DNA of 64,000 nt from JANNUT01 sp046331425. GTDB lineage: Bacteria; Acidobacteriota; Polarisedimenticolia; J045. Of this stretch, positions 27,801 to 37,446 are shown one piece after another. The translations under genes were made by a program, and so were the position numbers. The stretch covers positions 1 to 64,000 of the forward strand of contig JAXLQU010000022.1 in assembly GCA_046331425.1 (NCBI GenBank), read 5' to 3'. The notes below the pieces were generated by a model. The model did no database searches. It was not told where the DNA came from and saw only the letters and a list, made by a program, of their open reading frames with translations. Within the stretch, counting starts at the first letter, position 1; each line of letters starts with the position of its first letter.

Positions 27801-28049
27801 ACCGTTCTTCAAGCGCGAGGCGAGGCGCCCGCCGAACAAGCCGCCGAGGCCGAGACCAAGCATGTAGGCGGCGAGCACGGTGCTGATCGCCAATGTGGTG
27901 CTGCCGAAGACAAGCTCGAGCCGCCGCGACCAAACCGTTTCGAGGGCCAGACTGCCCGCGCCGGAAAGCAGCAAGCAAAGCAGCAGCGGCCAGAGCGAGG
28001 CGGCCGGGGCGGGGCGCAGGGACGGATGGGCGGTGCGGCGCTTGGACAT
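24873..28049 (-). CDS. Fused membrane / spermidine synthase-like / TPR protein
   Basis: The 1058-residue protein has three parts. Residues about 15-460 are a polytopic membrane domain with paired repeats (GAGSLALETVWSRRLELVFG and GFISLACEVAWARTLALSFG). Residues about 480-740 are a spermidine-synthase-type Rossmann methyltransferase fold with VAVIGLASGVTTGAVL, a DVIDIEP acidic loop, LDDGRNHL and YDVIISEPSNPVVAG. The C-terminal 250 residues are TPR-like repeats (LELAVQAAPDDWIVRSSQAR). Such fusions are widespread but mostly uncharacterised; aminopropyl transfer is not proven. ATG 28049 follows a divergent, gene-poor region. It converges with the hydrogenase locus. Confidence 0.8.
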   Translation of the reverse strand: MSKRRTAHPSLRPAPAASLWPLLLCLLLSGAGSLALETVWSRRLELVFGSTTLAISTVLAAYMLGLGLGGLFGGRLASRLKNGARWYAQLEIAIGVIALLIPFLLAKLPALQASIVSLPFWGAASMRFVLALLVMIAPTMMMGATLPIVVMVARQRSPHTRDPAALIYGVNTLGAVAGTLFVTFYAFPHWGLSHANTFGAALDIAAGVIALLTFASAAQTAPSASARTAESTPMSGLGSLGSPLVLSYGLVGFISLACEVAWARTLALSFGSSVYAFATMLAAFLIGIGLGSLFERWLPQRLDPVALYGRGIGLLALTSFITFWLLQRVPDLALSFFERFGTTPAALTSATLLLSLLAMLAPTLVLGALLPLLVRARVARGADDAEALGAVYFANTIGSALGAFLTGFVLIPQFGLAQTMAWIAALAFAVSAAALLASSRVAAGVSALLAITMVLLPPSWDRYALTRGVFYRPNKYMEFGVKTLELERQPPKEILYYKDGVSATISVHREGLGLDLRVNGKPDASYGDMPTQSMLGHLPMLLTPDAKRVAVIGLASGVTTGAVLLHDPEHVDVIDIEPAIVGASHQFDEINGKPLESPKVRLILDDGRNHLAYTRDSYDVIISEPSNPVVAGCANLFTREFFQAAHGALRDGGRLMQWLQVYGMNQQTVASVLASITGEFKYVYGFSFSRGWNDLLLLGTDRELTVAELRRYEVVPLAVRQDLLRLNVLNWADVAAQLRLMPSDLKAWAAKAEQANTDDSMYVELETPWLIRRDAPDVSDAIDAAVGDVWKLTTGTGPALDPNALADLAWSNIGLRADMRQARKLLNEALDRGASPRSAAVAGLVRLIEKPDSVEAVRTLELAVQAAPDDWIVRSSQARALLKRQRYEQALPHADAAVELSHGDTRELRLRQQLRAKLGQLEPALRDAEAGVAAPYAQFDKTIWGEAGMLAAQVGRSDLAIKFLEHYLQLESQADNSWLALAAAYSKLGRSEDAALAQRNAKLATQNQVLLVHRRARRIARFESSKAAIDLLRELTKVHPEYTPAADDLRTLERRAPL

Positions 28050-28791
28050 AAGCGCGGATTATCCGCGAATCAACCAGCGGCGCTTCCGGTAGTTGTCGAA
28101 AAGCAAGTTTCCAGCGGCGGCGATCGCCGGCGACCCGCCGCCGATCGCCGGGCCACGAACAGAATCGAGTCGACACGATGCACTCCGCCGTCTTCGGCAA
28201 CATCGACAAGCGGCGCCTTCTGGAGCTTGCGCGAAGAATCGAGCAGTTCAGGGAAGTGGTACCCGAATCCACCGCAGGGCTGTCACGCATGTCGTCCGTT
28301 CCAACCTTCCTGTCTGCGTTCGGGTGCAGTGCGTCCTTCGAACCTCATGTGCTTGGGGACGACCGCAAGCCTCTCGAACTGGGCCGGTACTTTCAGCTGG
28401 AGCGGGCCCCATCGAGAGCGACAGTGATCGGCCCGATCTCTTTCGGCTCGTTCGCCGCGCTGCTCGTTATCGAGAAGACATAGTGGGGAATCGGTTGCGC
28501 GTGCGCAGGTTGTCGGGCACGCGTCGAATTGCGGTCCGATGGCAGACAGGCACTGCGGATAGGGCGGGGCTCGATCATGGTCCGCTCCCGTACCGTCGTT
28601 CCGTCCGCCCCACGGCGGCCGCTGATCGACTCACCATCACCCTATCGCAAGTCGACTGTCCAGCGGCAGGTTGCTGGAAAGGCGGTGAGCGCGATCCTGG
28701 TCAGGGACCGCGCAGCGCAGGGCTCACCATCGCGCCCAACGCGCCTCGATCTGGAAATAGACCGTACTATTGCCGCGTTGCGGAGGCGGAC
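28050..28791. other. Gene-poor stretch, possibly degenerate DNA
   Basis: These 742 bases show no convincing gene. A 101-codon plus-strand frame (28178-28483) has no recognised domain. The minus strand at about 28390-28490 reads YVFSITSSAANEPKEIGPIT, which resembles spurious frames I have seen near degraded mobile DNA. The sensor kinase promoter should lie in the last part, and GGAGG at 28782-28786 is its ribosome-binding site. Confidence 0.35.
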
Positions 28792-31700
28792 TTGCAAAAG
28801 GTGTGTCTGCTGATTCTGTGCGGTCTCGCGACGACGGTCGGTCACGCCGCCGACTCAGGAGTTGTCGCGGTTCGCACCTACGGTGTCAGCGATGGACTGC
28901 CCAGCGGCACCGTGCGACAGATCCGCGTCGACTCGCGCGGTTTTCTCTGGTTTTGCGGTAGCGGCCGTCTTGCGCGATTCGATGGTCGCGAGTTCAAGTC
29001 TTACGGCGCAAGCGACGGGCTGATGGGCGCATCGATCCTCGACATCGTCGAGGACGTGGCTCACTCGACGTATTGGGTTGGAACGAGCGATGGTTTGTTC
29101 CGACTCGACACGCGCCGTCAAGCATCGCCGGGAACACTGTTCGAGAAAATTCCGTTACCGCTCGATGATGCCGCGCCTCGATTGTTGTTAGATCGACGTG
29201 GCCGGCTATGGGTCGGCATGAGTGAGGGGCTCGCGCTCATCGACCAGCCGGACCACCCGCAAGCGCAACTCGTGATCCCGGCTCGTGGCTCCAGCGAGGC
29301 AATCTCCACGGTGTTCGCGCTCGTCGAGGATTTGGACGGCGCGATTTGGGCGGGCACTCACTGGTCGGGGCTGTTTCGTGTCGCTGCCGACGCATCGACA
29401 GTCAAGAACTATCCCAAGAGCGTGCACGGCTTGAGTTTTATTCGTGACCTCGTGCTCGGCCCCGACCAACGGATCTGGTGCACATTCCTGGGCGGTGTCG
29501 CACGTTTTCACAGCAGCGCCGAGCGATACGACACTCCGGTGGAACGAACGATCGAGCCACGCGACGGCTTGCCGTCGATCGACACAGGCCGATTTTGCAA
29601 CACACCGACGGGCGAGTTGCTCGTCTCGAGCAGTGGCGGTGTGACACGACTTCGTCAGGACCCCGGCGGCAACTGGCAGGCCGAGGTTGCCTGGTCGATG
29701 CGTCGAGGGTTGCCGTCCGACACGGTGCGCCCGATGGCGTTCGATCCGGCCGGCAACCTGTGGCTCGGTACGATCGCCCGTGGCGCGATGCGCCTCGATC
29801 CGCAGGGCTTCCGGCGTTTCACGCAAGTCGAATCGGATGGTGCGAATCTCGTGGGGCTGATCCACGACGCCCGTGGAGAAGTACGGGCGTTGGCCGATCT
29901 TGCTCATCGCGGTTACCGACTTTATTCGCTGACCGACAATCATTCGCGCTATGCGACTCTCACGCTTCCGAGCGACATTTATTATCTCGGTTGGGGCAAG
30001 CATCGAATCGCCCAGGACCGATCCGGCCACTACTGGGTCGGCACCGGACAAGGGTTGCTGGAGTTCGCGGCCGATCTGTCCGCTTCGTCGATGTCGAGAA
30101 CCAAGCCCCCACTCCGACGGTTCGACTCCGTCCACGGATTTCCTGGCGACGATGTCTATTGGGTTGCGAGCGACTCGCGCGGAGCGATCTGGGCCAGTGT
30201 TGCCGTGAAAGGCCCCGAGCTTTCGACCCTCGTTCGACTCGAGCCGGGCGCCACGAAGTTCACGACGATCCCTACCATCATCGGAATCCCACCCCACGAT
30301 TTAGCGACGTCGCTTGCGGAGGATCGCTTGCACCGTGTCTGGGTCTGCTTCGGCACGGGCGCCATCGTCCGCTTCGATGGCGACAAGGCACCGACGCGGA
30401 TCGATCTGGGCGTGCCGTTGCTCGAGGTGGGCGACCATCAACTGTATTTCGACGCGGAAGGTCGACTGTGGATCGCATCGGGACGGGCAGGAGTCAGGGT
30501 TTGCAACGAACCGACGGCCGCAACCGTGCGTTTGAACGAGGTCCCGGCGGCGCTCGCGGGGCAATCGGTGTACTGCGTGGTGGGCGATCGCGACAACCGC
30601 CTCTACTTCGGAACCGACAGTGGTGTCGTGCGACTGGGTCAAACGACGCAACCGATGCGCGAATTCACGCAGGCCGACGGATTGCCGGGCGGCGCCATTT
30701 ACCGCTGTGAACGCGACAGCAACGGCCAACTCTGGTTTGGCGATCAGCATGGCGTCGCGCGACTCGACCCTGCGAAGGATCCACCGGCCTCAACGCCCAC
30801 GGCCTCTTTTTCTGAGCTTCGCATCGACGGAACGCGCTGGAGTGTTCCCCCGCTCGGCGCCGATCGGCTTGGCCCCGTGCGATTGAGCCCCGGCTCGCAT
30901 CAGATCGCACTCGAATTTTTCGCGATCAACCACACGTCGGGAGAACGAATTCGCTATCAGCACCGTTTGGATACGAACGCGACATGGAGCGAACCGTCGG
31001 AGGCGCGGTCGTTGGAGTTTCCAGCATTGACGACAGGTCACCCTCGGTTGTCGGTGCGCGCCGTCTCCGAACGCGGCGCCAGCGCCGGCCGCCGTGCTCG
31101 CCAGATACCACCTCCGGTCTGGCAACGCGGTGCTGGTTCCTCGCCATCGGTTTGGCGCTGACGTGCGCGGCGGCGTATCTGGCTTATCGATTGCGCCTCG
31201 GGCAACTGCTCGCCGCCGAGCGAATGCGCACGCGCATCGCCACCGATCTGCACGATGCGGTTGGCGCCGACCTGTCTCGCATTTCGCTGATGGCCGACGC
31301 GGCACAACGCGACCTCGAGGAACAACCGTCGCGGGCGCGCTCCACGCTGGTCGATGTAGCGCAGTCGGCGCGCGATGCCGTTCGCGAGATGTCGGACATT
31401 GTCTGGGCGCTGAAGCCAAAAGGAGACGACCTCGCACAAGTGGTCACGCGCCTCCACGAGTACGCCAACGATGTGGCGCGACCGGCGGGCTTGAGTTTCG
31501 TGGTCGACTCGCCACTCGACCTGGACGAGGTTCGCCTGAAAGCCGACGCCTGTCGCGAGCTGTACCTGTTGTTGAAAGAGGCGATCGCCAATGCGGCCCG
31601 ACACTCGGGAGCGCATTCACTCAATCTCTCGCTTCGCATCGAGGATCGGAGGCTGAGCGCCGAGATGCGGGATGACGGTCGCGGGTTCGTTCCTGGTCAA

Positions 31701-31832
31701 ACAGCCCCCACGCTCGGGGGACATGGCTTGAGCCACATGCAAGCACGCGCCGATCGGCTTGGGGCGACGCTCACGATCGAGTCGGCCGTCGGCCACGGTA
31801 CGACGATCCGCGTCCGGCTTCCGAGGGCATGA
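28792..31832 (+). CDS. Reg_prop/Y_Y_Y sensor histidine kinase, with one apparent frameshift
   Basis: The product is about 1014 residues when the frames are joined. TTG 28792 with GGAGG six bases upstream gives a signal peptide (QKVCLLILCGLATTVGHA). The periplasmic sensor is a two-component propeller: repeated VSDGLPSGTVRQIRVDSRGFLWF-type units through about residue 660, then a Y_Y_Y domain. After PPPVWQ, near 31126-31130, one base is missing; the next frame gives the transmembrane helix WFLAIGLALTCAAAYLAYRL, the HisKA_3 box DLHDAVGADLSRIS, the N box EAIANAARHSG and the G box DDGRGF. It should phosphorylate the NarL-type regulator that starts 43 bases later. The ligand is unknown. Confidence 0.82.
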
Positions 31833-31875
31833 ACATGCGCCTTACACCGGCTGGAGTTGGAGGTAGCTTGACCTC

Positions 31876-32517
31876 ATGGCAGTGATCCCCGTGGTGCTCA
31901 TCGAAGACGATCCGCGGATGCGCGAGGTGGTCCGGCAGTTGCTGGATCGCTCGGCGGATCACGCCTGCGCGGCCGCCTTCGGATCGGTCGAGGAGGCGCT
32001 CGCCGGGATGCCCACTCCGTGTCCGCAGGTTGCGCTGTTGGACATTCACCTTCCCGGCGTGCGCGGCTCACTCGGGATCAAGCAACTCCATCAACAGTTC
32101 CCCGAGCTTTGCGTGCTGATGCTCACCGTGTACGCGGAAGACGATCTGGTGTTCGAAGCGATCTGCAACGGCGCGGTCGGCTATCTGCTCAAACGCACGC
32201 CACCCGATCAACTCCTCGCGGCAGTGACCGACGCGGCCGCCGGGGGCGCGCCGATGTCGCCGGAGATCGCGCGCAAGGTTTTGCGGGTGTTCCGAACGCT
32301 GCGCCCGTTGCCCCGCGAAGATGTACAGAACCTGACCCCACAGGAGGCCCGATTGCTGCGACTGTTGGCAGACGGACACAGCTATGAGTCGGCGGGGGCC
32401 AATCTCGACATCTCGCTCAATACAGTTCGCAAGTACGTGCGCAACATCTATGAAAAGCTCCACGTTCACAGCAAGTCGGAAGCCGTTTCCAAAGCGCTCC
32501 GCGCGGGGCTGATTTAG
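31876..32517 (+). CDS. NarL/FixJ-type response regulator
   Basis: The 213-residue regulator has a receiver domain (acidic pair in LIEDDPRM, phospho-acceptor Asp56 in VALLDIHLPG, Lys in YLLKRTPP) and a LuxR-type helix-turn-helix (LTPQEARLLRLLADGHSYESAGANLDISLNTVRKYVRNIYEKL). It is the partner of the sensor kinase just upstream. The galactose-oxidase-like gene downstream on the same strand is a candidate target by position only. Confidence 0.9.
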   Translation: MAVIPVVLIEDDPRMREVVRQLLDRSADHACAAAFGSVEEALAGMPTPCPQVALLDIHLPGVRGSLGIKQLHQQFPELCVLMLTVYAEDDLVFEAICNGAVGYLLKRTPPDQLLAAVTDAAAGGAPMSPEIARKVLRVFRTLRPLPREDVQNLTPQEARLLRLLADGHSYESAGANLDISLNTVRKYVRNIYEKLHVHSKSEAVSKALRAGLI

Positions 32518-32689
32518 CAGCACGCGCCCGCGCCGCAACGTGTCTGCGGATGCAGCGCGACGGGCGCCCCCTCACGCCACGGCCCCGAGCTCACACGGTC
32601 TGCTCCTGCGATCGGCGTGCGGCGATGGTTCGTACTTGTGCGCCACACCGGTTGCCGGATACGTGGGTGCCTTCATGAACGAGGAACTC

Positions 32690-35137
32690 ATGCCAACCGG
32701 CCTCGCCTGGGCGGTTGCTACGTATACTTCGCCGGTGACACCCCGAGCCGTTGTCCCTCTCCTCGTGCTCATCGTTGCCAGCATGCTGGCCCGTGCCGCC
32801 GGACCCGATTCGGGGCCTGTGCTCGCGCTGTCCTTCAACACCGTTCCCAACACCGTGGTGCGGGATGCTTCGGGTCGACGCAACGACGGGGTCACGAATG
32901 GTCAAGTGACGATCGCGCCCGGGCGATACGGAAACGCTCTCGCCTTCGGCGGGCAAAGCGCGCAATCGATCGTGACGGTGGGCGACGATCCATCACTGGA
33001 TTTGACGACCGGGATGACACTCGAAGCCTGGGTCTACCCGACGGCAACACTGGCTCGTTGGCCGACGATCATCATGAAGCAGCAGCCGGCCCAACTCGTG
33101 TACGTGCTGTATGCAAACGCCGACACGAACCAAGCCAACACGCATCTGTCGATCGGCGGATCGCTGCGCGACGCTCGCGGCGGCACGCAACTGCCGCTGA
33201 ACACATGGACACATCTGGCCGCAACGTACGACGGGACCACCATCCGGATGTACGTCAATGCAACCCAAGTCGGAACCCGCACGATTGCCGGGGCGATCTT
33301 GACATCCAACTCCCCGCTGCAGATCGGCGGCAACCGAATCTGGAACGACGAGTGGTTCACCGGCCGAATCGACGAGGTGCGTGTCTACGATCGCGCGCTG
33401 TCGCCCGCCGAGATCACGAGCGACATGAACACGCCGATTACCGACCTCCCCATCGACAACACCGTCGAGGGAGCGTGGGGCACCAAGCTCAACTGGCCCT
33501 ACGTTCCGGTTCATCTGGCGCTGCTGTCGACCGGACGCGTGCTCTCATGGAACAACTTCGGCGACAGCCAGATCTTCGATCCCACCAACGACGGCGTGAC
33601 GGTGACAGATACCCCACGCATCAACACCTTCTGCGCCGGACATGCGCAGATTCCCGACGGGCGGCTGTTGGTGGCGGGCGGTCACGTCGATGCGTACGTC
33701 GGCAAACGCGAAGCCAACGTGTTCGATCCGCGCACCGAAAGCTGGAGCGCTCTGCCTGACATGCACATCGAGCGGTGGTACCCGACGGTCACCACGCTTC
33801 CCGACGGGCGAGTTTTCACGATCTCGGGGAACTCGACCTGCCGCACCTGCTGGGCCAACACGCCGGAGATCTACGATCCGATCGTCAACAGTTGGACCAA
33901 CCTGACGAGTGCGACCCGCTTCGTTCCGTTCTACCCGCACACATCGGTTCTTCCCGATGGCCGCTTGTTGTTCACCGGGAGTCAACTCCAGCCAATGGAG
34001 ACGCTGACTCTCGATGTCGCGACGCAACAGTGGACGGTGGTCGACCCGGTGGCGACAGACGGCGGCAGCAGCGTGATGTATCGACTCGGAAAGGTGTTGA
34101 AATCGGGGACTGCCTGGAACCCGGACGATCCGCCGATCGCCTCGTCGACGGCGTCGATGGTGCTGGATATGAACCAGCCGTCGCCCGCGTGGCGCACGGT
34201 TGCACCGATGCGATTCCCGCGCACGCAGCAAAATCTGACGATGCTTCCGGATGGCTCCGTGCTCTGCACCGGCGGCGGACGCAACACAGACGTGTACGAC
34301 GAGGACAGCGCGGTTCACCAAGCCGAGGTTTGGTCTTCAGTCACCGAGCAGTGGACGCTCGTCGGTTCGATGCAGATGCCGCGGATGTACCACTCGAACG
34401 CGTTGTTGCTTCCCGATGCGCGCGTGCTTGTCGCGGGCGGTGGAGCATTCGGCCCCGATCAGCCCAACGCGGAACTGTACTCGCCCCCGTATCTGTTCAA
34501 GGGCTCGCGTCCGACGTTCAGCGCTGCGCCATCGCGTCTGTCGTACGGCTCGATCGGTTCGATGGCGACGCCCGATGCCGCGGCGATCGACAAGGTCACG
34601 CTGTTGCGGATGGGCTCGACCACGCACGCATTCAACTACGACCAGCGGTACATCGAACTGCCGTTCACGCGTGCGACAGGCGGGCTGCGAATCACCGCGC
34701 CTGCCAACGGCAACATCGCCCCGCCGGGGTACTACATGCTGTTTCTCGTCGCCGCCAACGGAGTTCCTGCGGTCGCGCAGATCTTGCGCGTGCCGCGCGC
34801 CGCTGACGTCTTGTTGGGTGAAGCATCGGCGCCTGCCGGTCCAGGCGCGCCGTTTCGAATCGAGAAGGCAACGGGCGGATATCAGCTCACTTGGTCGGCT
34901 CCCACAGGCGGGCCGGCGCCGACGTCGTATCGCCTCTATCGCACTCCGCTCGGATCGATGGCGAACCCCGAGTGCGAGGCCAACTTGGGAACAGGCACGA
35001 GTGCCGTGGTCCCGACGCTGAGCAGCAATCAAGGATTTCTCGTGGCGGCGCGACGTGACGGCGAGGATGGCCCGCTTGGGAAAGACAGCAGCGGTGCGAT
35101 TCGACCGAACGCGATCGGTTCGAGAGTCTGCCCGTAA
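32690..35137 (+). CDS. Exported LamG plus galactose/glyoxal-oxidase-like copper radical oxidase
   Basis: ATG 32690 with GAGGA five bases upstream gives an 815-residue protein with a hydrophobic signal (AVVPLLVLIVASMLARA). Residues about 45-245 form a LamG/concanavalin-like domain (LTTGMTLEAWVYPTA, WFTGRIDEVRVYDRAL). Then comes a kelch beta-propeller with the radical-oxidase residues in order: Cys315 (FCAGHAQIPDGRLL), Tyr364 (RWYPTVTTLPDGR), Tyr567-His568 (RMYHSNALLLPDAR) and His646 (TTHAFNYDQRYIEL) in the DUF1929 early-set domain. These fit a Cys-Tyr cofactor and copper site, so oxidation of an alcohol or aldehyde to make H2O2 is likely. The substrate is unknown. It converges on the cytochrome c/SCO operon with 6 bases between stops. 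Confidence 0.85.
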   Translation: MPTGLAWAVATYTSPVTPRAVVPLLVLIVASMLARAAGPDSGPVLALSFNTVPNTVVRDASGRRNDGVTNGQVTIAPGRYGNALAFGGQSAQSIVTVGDDPSLDLTTGMTLEAWVYPTATLARWPTIIMKQQPAQLVYVLYANADTNQANTHLSIGGSLRDARGGTQLPLNTWTHLAATYDGTTIRMYVNATQVGTRTIAGAILTSNSPLQIGGNRIWNDEWFTGRIDEVRVYDRALSPAEITSDMNTPITDLPIDNTVEGAWGTKLNWPYVPVHLALLSTGRVLSWNNFGDSQIFDPTNDGVTVTDTPRINTFCAGHAQIPDGRLLVAGGHVDAYVGKREANVFDPRTESWSALPDMHIERWYPTVTTLPDGRVFTISGNSTCRTCWANTPEIYDPIVNSWTNLTSATRFVPFYPHTSVLPDGRLLFTGSQLQPMETLTLDVATQQWTVVDPVATDGGSSVMYRLGKVLKSGTAWNPDDPPIASSTASMVLDMNQPSPAWRTVAPMRFPRTQQNLTMLPDGSVLCTGGGRNTDVYDEDSAVHQAEVWSSVTEQWTLVGSMQMPRMYHSNALLLPDARVLVAGGGAFGPDQPNAELYSPPYLFKGSRPTFSAAPSRLSYGSIGSMATPDAAAIDKVTLLRMGSTTHAFNYDQRYIELPFTRATGGLRITAPANGNIAPPGYYMLFLVAANGVPAVAQILRVPRAADVLLGEASAPAGPGAPFRIEKATGGYQLTWSAPTGGPAPTSYRLYRTPLGSMANPECEANLGTGTSAVVPTLSSNQGFLVAARRDGEDGPLGKDSSGAIRPNAIGSRVCP

Positions 35138-35143
35138 ACGAGA

Positions 35144-36805
35144 TCACCGCGGCGATGAATCGCCGGTCCCATCGGCAACGGTCGGGATCAGCCAGAGAGG
35201 TTCGCCGGGAGGCGCTAGCGGTACCAGGTAGGCTCCCTTGGAAAGAGAGCGTTGCCCTGGTCCGAACGAAGCGTTGGGGTAAGTGCCCGAGTGCGCGAAC
35301 GGCCCAACGGTGTGATCGACACGTTCCAGCACGTACTCGCGATCGAGCTGTTCGTCGGTGAGATGAGCGAGCGTTTCTTCCAGCAGTCGACAAGCAAACA
35401 GCGTCTGTTCCTGAATTCGCTCCTCGCCTGGTGCGATGCCGCGCGCGGAGAGCCAGGCCTGAGTCGGGCGCAGTCGCAAACTGCGCGACGCGCCGACAGC
35501 GAACGGATGTACCAGGCTGATCGGCGCGCGCGATTGAATCGGCGGCGTGCGCGAGATCGCTCCGTCGAGCAACGTGGAGGAAAGATAAACGTGCGTTCCC
35601 GCTTCGATCGCGGGAAGCGTTGCCAGATCGTCTTGGTCGAGCCAGAGCACGATCGCGCCAGGGTCCGACGGCGCAGTTCCGGTGAGTGCGTCGATCGTGC
35701 TCTCGCGCACGGTCAGGTTGCTCACTCGCGACATCGCGCTGCGAAAGGCCTGCGCCGCGAACTCGCTTCGCCCCCCCGGCCGATAGATCTGCAAGACGGA
35801 CTTGTCGTGTGCCGCAACGATCGTCGAGGCGATCACGCGCGCTTCCAATCTGAGTCCGCCGAAGAAGTAGAGCGTGCGGCCTCCATCGACGTCGCTGGGC
35901 GGCGTATCGACATTGGGTAGCAACGAAGGCGGGCCGCCGGCGTTGGAGAAGGCGCTCACCGGGGCCCACTCGGAACCTGCGATTCCCGACAACAAGACGA
36001 AGGCCGGTTTTGTTGCCTCGGCTGCCGCGAGTTGTTGCGGCCATGACGCCGGCTCGCCTTCGAGTGTCCAGATCGACAGGCCCCACGTTCGAGCAATGCG
36101 TCGTGTCGCGCTGCGATCGCGCTCACCGAGCGCCTGCTGGCGCGCGGCCTCGGCGTTGTGATCGTCGACGAAGCGGGTCAGCACCGCGAGCATCGCCTCG
36201 CGTTGGGCCGGTATTGCGTCGGGTGCGATGACGGTCGCGAGTTCGATTCTGGTCGGCGATGCGCCGGGAGAGGGCTTGTCGCTGCGCGAATGAAGAAACG
36301 CCAAGAGGTCGTTGGCAGCCGCATCATCGAGGACATAGCGCGGCATCAGAGGATCGAGTTGCCTTCCGGCAGGGTCGAGCCCTTCGCGCAGCGCTCGAAT
36401 CAACGTCGTGTCGTTGTACGCGGGGCGTACGCCGCGCGTGTTGTTCCCCGCAGACGCCAAACGGTGCCACCGAAGCGACGGTGCGGCGCGTCCCGCCTCA
36501 GCCGAGCCGAGGCCACTGGCCAGATGACACGACGCACATGAAAGCAGCGCGCTCGTCGTCTTGACATCCGCTTGTGTCATGGCGGTGATCGATTTGCCGC
36601 CCGGCAACAGACCGGTTCGATAGAACGCCTCGCCGCTCGCGACGGACGCTGGCGCATCCGTCGCGGCCACCGCCACGGTGATCGCCATCGCCATTGCCAC
36701 CAACATCGCTAACGACATCGCTACCGACATCGCCGCGGCGATCGCAGGCACGGTACTCGTCACTGCGGGGCGGTGGGCGCCGCGGCGTCCGCGCGAACGG
36801 ATCAT
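35144..36805 (-). CDS. Cytochrome c fused to a periplasmic-binding-protein-like domain
   Basis: The 553-residue exported protein has an unusually long Ala/Met-rich leader (AIAAAMSVAMSLAMLVAMAM) encoded by short imperfect DNA repeats near 36680-36750. A c-type heme domain follows with Cys90-Ala-Ser-Cys93-His94, and a likely Met ligand in DPLMPRYVLDD. From about residue 190 the chain resembles a type I periplasmic binding protein (YFFGGLRLEARVIASTIVAAHD, IVLWLDQDDLATLPAIEAG) and ends FGPGQRSLSKGAYLVPL. It probably combines electron transfer with ligand binding. It overlaps the SCO gene (ATGA). The partner domain assignment is from overall pattern. Confidence 0.7.
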   Translation of the reverse strand: MIRSRGRRGAHRPAVTSTVPAIAAAMSVAMSLAMLVAMAMAITVAVAATDAPASVASGEAFYRTGLLPGGKSITAMTQADVKTTSALLSCASCHLASGLGSAEAGRAAPSLRWHRLASAGNNTRGVRPAYNDTTLIRALREGLDPAGRQLDPLMPRYVLDDAAANDLLAFLHSRSDKPSPGASPTRIELATVIAPDAIPAQREAMLAVLTRFVDDHNAEAARQQALGERDRSATRRIARTWGLSIWTLEGEPASWPQQLAAAEATKPAFVLLSGIAGSEWAPVSAFSNAGGPPSLLPNVDTPPSDVDGGRTLYFFGGLRLEARVIASTIVAAHDKSVLQIYRPGGRSEFAAQAFRSAMSRVSNLTVRESTIDALTGTAPSDPGAIVLWLDQDDLATLPAIEAGTHVYLSSTLLDGAISRTPPIQSRAPISLVHPFAVGASRSLRLRPTQAWLSARGIAPGEERIQEQTLFACRLLEETLAHLTDEQLDREYVLERVDHTVGPFAHSGTYPNASFGPGQRSLSKGAYLVPLAPPGEPLWLIPTVADGTGDSSPR

Positions 36806-37446
36806 CGATCGCCGTTGTGTCGCGAGTGATCGCGCAGTTCGGCGGCCACGGTGGCGATCGGTACGCTGCTGTCGAACCTCGTCCAGGTGTGGGTTGCGCG
36901 AGGTTTTACGAAGATAACCGGTCGATGTGAGTTCTTGTCGCCGGCGTAGATGTCGAACGCACGTTGCACCGCCACGATGTCGTCGAGGGTGCCTGTAAGA
37001 AACGACCAGTTCGGCGCCGACGAGGCGTCGAAACGGGCCGCATAGCGGCGCAGCACATCGGGAGTATCGAACTCGGGGTCGATCGAAATCGATATGTAGC
37101 GTGTGTCAGAGACGGAGTGTAGTTGCTTACGAATCGCGAAGACGGCACTCGTGAGCGCAGGACAGACACTGCGACAGCTCGTGAAGATGAAGGTCAACAC
37201 GACCGGATGCGGGTCGCCCAGAAGCTGCTGTAAGTCGTGTGAGTGACCGTCCTGATCGGTCAACGTCACCGCCGGGATCGCGACCTTCGCTACCACGCGA
37301 TCGGGGTTCGCCCCGCTCGGGTCAGCAGCCGATGCCGCACTCGCGAAGCCGGTAACCAGCAGCAACATCGGTGCAAGGCGGCATGTGACAGCGAGTGCGC
37401 CCGAGGCGATCGAACCGGAACACCAACGCGCCCGGTTCATCGACAT
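36802..37446 (-). CDS. SCO1/SenC/PrrC family copper protein
   Basis: The 214-residue protein has an N-terminal membrane or signal segment (LAPMLLLVTGFASAASA) and a thioredoxin-like fold. The copper site is Cys91-x3-Cys95 in FTSCRSVCPALTS and His174 in NSHRPVIFV. SCO proteins deliver copper to oxidases or keep thiols in the right redox state. The start directly follows the DUF3617 stop (TAG-ATG); the stop overlaps the cytochrome c fusion. Context suggests copper supply to the nearby copper radical oxidase or a cytochrome oxidase (inference). Confidence 0.88.
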   Translation of the reverse strand: MSMNRARWCSGSIASGALAVTCRLAPMLLLVTGFASAASAADPSGANPDRVVAKVAIPAVTLTDQDGHSHDLQQLLGDPHPVVLTFIFTSCRSVCPALTSAVFAIRKQLHSVSDTRYISISIDPEFDTPDVLRRYAARFDASSAPNWSFLTGTLDDIVAVQRAFDIYAGDKNSHRPVIFVKPRATHTWTRFDSSVPIATVAAELRDHSRHNGDR

